Source: an uncultured Bacteroidales bacterium
GTDB lineage: Bacteria; Bacteroidota; Bacteroidia; Bacteroidales; P3
DNA: 6,913 nucleotides
NCBI GenBank assembly: GCA_947179195.1
Contig: CAMXAS010000063.1
Span: 1-6,913 of the forward strand
Reading direction: 5' to 3'
Numbering within the stretch: position 1 is the stretch's first letter; every line of letters begins with the position of its first letter. Shown one piece after another: positions 6,850 through 6,913 of this stretch. The notes under the pieces are model-generated. The model was not told the origin of the DNA and searched no databases. It worked only from the letters and a program-made list of their open reading frames with translations. Made by a program: the position numbers and the translations under genes.

Positions 6850-6913
6850 ATGGGACGGACGGCATGGTTGGAACGGATGGCCGTGGGCGCGGCGTTGCTG
6901 ACGGGCGGCGCGG
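6850..6913 (+). CDS. Start of a gene with signal-peptide-like N-terminus, truncated by window end
   Basis: An ATG four bases after the response-regulator stop opens a frame that stays open to the window edge. The 21 visible complete codons read MGRTAWLERM then AVGAALLTGGA: a short arginine-containing head followed by a small hydrophobic stretch, as in a signal peptide or membrane anchor. A second in-frame ATG at 6877 is possible. Tight spacing suggests it belongs to the kinase-regulator operon and encodes an exported or membrane protein. The product cannot be identified from this much sequence. Confidence 0.5.
   Translation, partial: MGRTAWLERMAVGAALLTGGA

Noticed and set aside
1..6913. CRISPR arrays, tRNA or rRNA genes, insertion sequences, attachment sites
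   Set aside because: No spaced direct repeats, tRNA-like cloverleaf, transposase motif or terminal inverted repeats were seen on either strand.

Overview
The window comes from a GC-rich member of the Bacteroidota, most likely Bacteroidales. Three things point there: a perfect Bacteroidota-type promoter (TTTG, 20 bp, TATCTTTG), a surface lipoprotein with an acidic run after the lipid cysteine, and a C-terminal domain of the type used by the type IX secretion system (T9SS). Genus cannot be fixed from the sequence. All genes lie on the + strand and are tightly packed, and no gap reaches 300 bases.

Left part (1-4825): a vitamin B12 capture operon. It opens with a cobalamin riboswitch whose 5' edge is cut by the window, followed by a hairpin that buries the ribosome-binding region of the first gene. 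Next come a BtuB-type TonB-dependent outer-membrane receptor (200-2269), a seven-bladed beta-propeller surface lipoprotein of the BtuG type (2281-3414), a secreted surface protein with a calcium-loop motif and a T9SS sorting domain (3425-4639), and a 59-residue eight-cysteine protein resembling the CWC family (4646-4825). Spacings of 11, 10 and 6 bases suggest one transcript under cobalamin control. The likely division of labour is that BtuG binds corrinoid at the surface and passes it to BtuB for TonB-driven import. The third and fourth proteins are accessory factors of unproven function.

Right part (4826-6913): a separate regulatory operon. A short intergenic region holds a strong consensus promoter placed so close to the first ATG that the mRNA may be leaderless. 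It drives a LytS-type four-helix membrane histidine kinase (4886-6013) and a LytTR-type response regulator (6027-6845). Four bases further on, a gene with a signal-like N-terminus begins and runs off the window.

The most interesting points are the pairing of a lipoprotein and a probable T9SS client in one B12 operon, the cysteine-rich small protein inside the same riboswitch-controlled unit, the foldable kissing-loop architecture of the riboswitch, and the near-leaderless promoter of the two-component system.
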